Assembly: GCA_016190665.1 (NCBI GenBank)
Contig: JACPQD010000055.1
Coordinates: 34,790-98,789 of the forward strand
DNA: 64,000 bases
Source of the DNA: Chloroflexota bacterium
GTDB lineage: Bacteria > Chloroflexota > Dehalococcoidia > JACPQD01
Reading direction: 5' to 3'
Below the pieces are notes generated by a model that saw nothing but the letters and a program-made list of their open reading frames with translations, searched no databases and had not been told where the DNA came from. Positions 60,934 through 64,000 of this stretch are shown here, piece after piece. Position numbers and translations under genes: made by a program. The first letter of the stretch is position 1. Each line of letters opens with the position of its first letter.

Positions 60934-61109
60934 GGCCTTGCGTGACTTCGCGCTTCCCCTTACCGTTCATCGTTTCTCTTCTCGCTTCGTGCTTCCTGGG
61001 AGTTCACCTACCTTGACAGCCCGAGCCGACATGTGTTATTGGTTACACGGGCGGTGAGAAAAGGCAGATGAACGGCGTTGATAGTATCCAGCAATGAGCG
61101 TCAATAGCA

Positions 61110-61439
61110 GTGGATGATATTCGGTCTCGCTTCCCTCTGGCGGTTTACCGAGAACATGCTCTGCTGAGGATTCTTGAACGGCGCATTCACCCTGCTATAA
61201 TAAGAGAGGCGATCTACTCTCCCAAGGCTGAAATCATCGAATCCTACGAAGATGACCCAAGAGGAGCCAGTTGTCTGGTCCTGGGATGGTGGGGAGAGGG
61301 ACAGCCGTTACACATCATCCTCGGCTTGACCGATCCATTGTGCGTGATTAGCGCCTACGACCCTAGCGGCGACATGCGAGAGCGATGGGGGCCTGACTTC
61401 AAGACTCGCCGAGGCGCCAAACAGGAGAACGGGAAATGA
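61110..61439 (+). CDS. DUF4258 protein (putative toxin-type partner)
   Basis: A 109-residue protein with the DUF4258 pattern: YREHALLRILERRIHPAIIREAI near the start, then IIESYEDDPRGASCLVLGWW, GQPLHIILGL and VISAYDPSGDMRERWG at the end. Proteins of this family, fold-related to RelE/MqsR-like ribonucleases, occur in type II toxin-antitoxin pairs with YgiT-type zinc-finger antitoxins, exactly as here: the next gene overlaps by 4 bp. GTG 61110 is the likely start. Toxicity is inferred from this arrangement only. Confidence 0.82.
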   Translation: MDDIRSRFPLAVYREHALLRILERRIHPAIIREAIYSPKAEIIESYEDDPRGASCLVLGWWGEGQPLHIILGLTDPLCVISAYDPSGDMRERWGPDFKTRRGAKQENGK

Positions 61440-61726
61440 ATAGATGCCGAATCTGCAACGCTGGCGAACTGCGTGAGGGGCTCGTGGAGACTTGGATGCC
61501 GGCGGGCCCGCCGTTGGCGGGCTGGGTTCTCTTCAGAAACGTTCCCGCCACAGTATGCGACACCTGTGGGGAGAAGACCTTCTCCCAGGAGACCGCCGAG
61601 CGCTTGGCGACTATCCTCGATCCGGCGAGCCGAGAAACCCCCAGCAAATTCCTGCGGGCGCCGGTATTCGATCTGGCCCTCATCGATGCGGCGCAGGCGA
61701 AGGGGAAGAAGCCAGTAGCTGCTTGA
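61436..61726 (+). CDS. YgiT-type zinc-finger protein (putative antitoxin)
   Basis: A 96-residue protein with two CXXC zinc knuckles, CRIC near the N-terminus and CDTCGE in the middle (NVPATVCDTCGEKTFSQETAERL), the MqsA N-terminal/YgiT motif. A following helix (FSQETAERLATIL) and a basic tail complete it. It overlaps the DUF4258 gene by 4 bp and probably neutralises it. The DNA-binding helix-turn-helix found in full MqsA is absent, so self-regulation would need another factor or domain. Confidence 0.85.
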   Translation: MNRCRICNAGELREGLVETWMPAGPPLAGWVLFRNVPATVCDTCGEKTFSQETAERLATILDPASRETPSKFLRAPVFDLALIDAAQAKGKKPVAA

Positions 61727-62228
61727 GGGGAACGCTCCTTTCCAGCCGCCGGCCTTGACGGGCCGGGCTGAGTTGCCCTCAATCCTTCTTGATCCCCTCG
61801 TCGCCTCTCGTTCCTTGGTGCGTTGAGACCCCAAACTCGGCTCGCTCTTCGCCGGCGCTTCTCTCTCAGCGCCGCGAAACCCCCGTCCGTGTAGGCAAGC
61901 CTCACGACCGATCGCCGGAAAACTCCGGAAAAATTGCCAAAAACTGCCCCGAAAACTACTTGACAAAACGTCGGGGGGATAGACTGAAAGCCGTTTCGAA
62001 AAACGGGGAGCGCAAGCTGTCCGCGACACGGACAGCGCAGCTCGTCCGGCGCCAAAATGCAAACGGCGTTTGACGGAGGATCCCTGAAGAGGATTATCGC
62101 AACCCTGGCCCGTCCGGTAGATCTCATCCTATCCTCGCTGGCGGCCATGCCGGTGGACACCTACCTCGCCTCGCTCTCCGGCAAATGGACGACTTCTCTA
62201 CCGCCATAACCCGATTATAGGCTGAAAG
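61727..62228. other. Gene-free region with decayed sequence
   Basis: About 500 bp with no credible gene. An open frame over 61789-62073 has no recognisable similarity. Near 62140-62200 a short piece reads DTYLASLSGKWTTSL in one frame, which resembles the LSGKW...YxP segment of secreted proteins and may belong to the remnant at 62229-62321. Confidence 0.4.
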
Positions 62229-62321
62229 ATGACCAAGCCGGGCGGGATTGGTTTCAAGGACGTCGAGATGGGGAAAGGCTACTGGGTCTACGTGACGGAG
62301 GCCGGGACGCTGGCGCCGTAG
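62229..62321 (+). pseudogene. C-terminal remnant of a secreted protein (GYWVY motif)
   Basis: A 30-residue frame, GIGFKDVEMGKGYWVYVTEAGTLAP before the stop TAG, looks like the carboxyl end of Dehalococcoidia-type secreted proteins in which an 'ExxxGxGYWVY' segment closes the last domain. There is no upstream body, so it is a decayed fragment. Similarity is judged by motif only. Confidence 0.4.
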
Positions 62322-62511
62322 GATCGGCCCAATGCGCTGCTGCGGCGGCTCGGCCCCGTATTTTTGCATTTCCCGACCGGCAGAGAACAAGCCTTGCTTA
62401 ACGTCCTTCGCGTCTTCGCCTGAGGCCCTCGCCCCGGGCGGCAGGGGACAAGCCCCTGCCCTACCGTCCCAGCTCCCCTCATCATTCCTCATTCATCACT
62501 CATCATTTCAA

Positions 62512-62541
62512 TTTACAATCTCCCCCTTCTAGCATTATAAT
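62512..62541 (+). promoter_or_regulatory. Sigma-70-type promoter for ruvC
   Basis: TTTACA (62512-62517), an 18-bp spacer and a perfect TATAAT (62536-62541). Transcription would begin near 62548 and ruvC translation at ATG 62573. This also argues against the in-frame ATG at 62540, which lies inside the -10 box. Confidence 0.65.
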
Positions 62542-62572
62542 GCTCTCCAATGGAGATGGGCTGTTTTCCGCA

Positions 62573-63106
62573 ATGAGAGTCATGGGCATCGACCCCGGCC
62601 TGGTGACCACGGGCTACGGGGTGGTTGAAGTGTCCGGACGCGCAACGACGCTGGTGGCAGCCGGAACGGTAAGGGGGGGCAGCGAGCGAAAACCCCTGGA
62701 AGAGCGGTTGCTGGCGCTCCACCAGGGTTTGCTCGCGGTGATGGAGGAGCACCATCCGGAGGCAGTGGCGCTGGAGGAGGTCTACAGCCACTACGATCAC
62801 CCGGCCACGGCGGTCCTGATGGGCCATGCCCGGGGGGTGATCTGCCTGGCGGCGGCGCGCTGTGGCGTGCCTATCTTCAGCTACGCCGCTACCCACATCA
62901 AGAGCTCACTGGTGGGCAGCGGCCACGCCTCCAAGGCCCAAATGCAGCGCATGGTGCAGATGAGGCTCAATCTGACCGAACTTCCTGAGCCTCACGACGT
63001 CGCCGATGCGCTGGCGCTGGCCCTGTGCCATGCGGCCATCGCCGGCAGTCCCTTGGCGGCCCTGGCTGGAAGCAAGAAGCGCGAAGCGCGAAGCGGGAAG
63101 ACTTGA
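62573..63106 (+). CDS. ruvC: Crossover junction endodeoxyribonuclease RuvC
   Basis: A 177-residue Holliday-junction resolvase. The RNase H-like fold and acidic active site are seen in MRVMGIDPGLVTTGYGVVE (first Asp), ALEEVYSHYDHPATAVLMGHARG (Glu) and HDVADALALALCHAA (Asp pair). The enzyme cuts the junction during recombination with RuvAB. ATG 62573 is supported by a promoter whose -10 overlaps the upstream ATG. The last 12-14 residues (SKKREARSGKT) are encoded by the GAAGCGCGAAGCG repeat and are not conserved. ruvA lies 125 bp downstream, with repeats between; ruvB is not in this window. Confidence 0.95.
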   Translation: MRVMGIDPGLVTTGYGVVEVSGRATTLVAAGTVRGGSERKPLEERLLALHQGLLAVMEEHHPEAVALEEVYSHYDHPATAVLMGHARGVICLAAARCGVPIFSYAATHIKSSLVGSGHASKAQMQRMVQMRLNLTELPEPHDVADALALALCHAAIAGSPLAALAGSKKREARSGKT

Positions 63107-63231
63107 ACGAAAAGCACGGAGCAGGAAGCATGAAGCGGGAAGCCCCAGCCCGTCCGGATTTCGGGCGACGCGGAGGAGGGGGCGGAATCATTCTTGCTCC
63201 TTGCTCCGCGCTTCGCGCTTCTGGCTAAGAC

Positions 63232-63852
63232 ATGATTACTCACTTGTCAGGCAACCTGCTGCGCAAGAAGAAGGACGACCTCCGCGTCATCGTCCAGGTC
63301 AATGGCCTGGGTTATGAGGTGCTCCTGCCTTTCTTTGTTCGGCGCACCTTCGACGATAGGAACGAGGGCGACCCGGTGGAGCTGGAGATTTACTATCACG
63401 TCACCGAGAGACAGCCTCGGCCCACCCTCATCGGGTTCAATCGGGAGCATGAGCGTAGCTTCTTCGAAAAGCTCATCGGCGTCGAGGGCGTGGGGCCGGC
63501 CAAGGCAGCGGAGGCGCTCACCTTCTCCGTCTCCACCATCGCCAACGCCATCGAAAGCGGCGACGTCAAGCTGCTGGCGCGCATGCCTGGGATCGGCGAG
63601 CGGACGGCCGAGAAGATGGTGGCCACCCTGCGCGGCAAGATGGCCGAGTGGGCTCTGCTCCGGGACGAGGGCTTCGATAGCGTCCCGAAGGTGGAGGCGG
63701 ATTTGCTGGCGGAGGCGGTGGACCTCCTGGTGGGGCTGGGGTACAAGCGCGCTGAGGCGCGGGCCAGCGTCGAAGAAGCGGTGACGCGAAACAGCAGGAT
63801 AAAGGGCGTCGAGGACTTGATCCGCGAGGTATTCCGTGCCGAGAAGAAGTAG
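63232..63852 (+). CDS. ruvA: Holliday junction ATP-dependent helicase subunit RuvA
   Basis: A 206-residue junction-binding protein of the RuvAB branch-migration complex. The N-terminal OB domain (MITHLSGNLLRKKKDDLRVI, VNGLGYEVLLP), the helix-hairpin-helix DNA-binding motifs in GVEGVGPAKAAEAL and MPGIGERTAEKMVATLRGKM (about 80-125), and the C-terminal RuvB-binding domain with DLLVGLGYKRAEARASVEEA are all present. Length is normal. ATG 63232 starts the protein. It follows ruvC on the same strand; the usual gene order is kept although repeats fill the gap. Confidence 0.95.
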   Translation: MITHLSGNLLRKKKDDLRVIVQVNGLGYEVLLPFFVRRTFDDRNEGDPVELEIYYHVTERQPRPTLIGFNREHERSFFEKLIGVEGVGPAKAAEALTFSVSTIANAIESGDVKLLARMPGIGERTAEKMVATLRGKMAEWALLRDEGFDSVPKVEADLLAEAVDLLVGLGYKRAEARASVEEAVTRNSRIKGVEDLIREVFRAEKK

Positions 63853-64000
63853 CGCGAAGCGCGGAGCGGGAAGCGCAGAGCGTGGAGCACGAAGCGCGAA
63901 GCGAGAAGCAGGAAGACCCGACCCACAACCCCGAGCGGAAGTGGGAAGCGAGAACCTGGGAGGGGGGAGGTCTGACCCCCAACCCCTGACCCCCAACCCC
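63853..64000. repeat. GAAGCG- and CCCCTGACC-type repeats at right window edge
   Basis: Tandem imperfect GAAGCGCGGAGCGGGAAGCG units (63853-63920) followed by GAAGTGGGAAGCGAGAACC and, at the edge, CCCCCAACCCCTGACCCCCA. No gene. Confidence 0.7.

Noticed and set aside
62540..62572. Upstream ATG as ruvC start
   Set aside because: The ATG overlaps a perfect TATAAT box and adds residues that RuvC proteins lack.

Overview
The window is about 64 kb of GC-rich bacterial DNA with dense coding on both strands and no rRNA, tRNA or CRISPR array that I could recognise. Several traits suggest an uncultured anaerobic or microaerophilic Chloroflexota of the Dehalococcoidia type: two UGSC-family selenoprotein modules, many orphan family-5 solute-binding lipoproteins, an aldehyde:ferredoxin oxidoreductase, and intergenic regions full of short palindromic or quasi-periodic repeats. 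The lineage is an inference from gene content, not a proof.

Layout. 1-8.6 kb: the end of a UGSC partner gene, a selenoprotein with in-frame TGA and a SECIS-like hairpin, queH, a lipoprotein nuclease, a tandem cytochrome P460-like lipoprotein, a GNAT acetyltransferase, a VanW protein, apt and purA. 8.6-20.5 kb: an accessory island with a broken SBP gene, a two-gene TIR-NACHT-FGE-ATPase/ATPase-TM operon, gene fragments, a nucleotidyltransferase pair, vapBC, a 370-bp segmental duplication, a DoxX protein and an IS256-family element with clear terminal inverted repeats and an 8-bp target duplication. 20.5-29.2 kb: housekeeping genes (DUF1801 tandem protein, lon, cvpA, HNH, ricT-holB, lysA, mntP). 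29.7-48.4 kb: a long minus-strand catabolic/transport block (two enoyl-CoA hydratases, two radical SAM paralogues, an enolase-superfamily enzyme, an M29/NicX-like enzyme, four SBP lipoproteins without permeases, a second UGSC-type selenoprotein plus frameshifted partner, a cupin and an AOR). 48.5-57.7 kb: cell-surface functions (secreted anchored protein, DUF2723 and YfhO membrane proteins, GH18 protein with four C-terminal repeats, a GT2). 57.9-64 kb: a PCYCGC lipoprotein, a CuA/4Fe-4S membrane fusion and a second CuA-like cupredoxin, a DUF4258/YgiT pair, and ruvC-ruvA.

The most interesting parts are the 9307-15147 operon, which has the architecture of an NTPase-centred antiphage or signalling system and which I cannot match to a named system; the two in-frame-UGA selenoproteins with matching hairpin geometry; the CuA/4Fe-4S electron-transfer cluster; and palindromic repeats that have invaded several open reading frames without breaking the frame.
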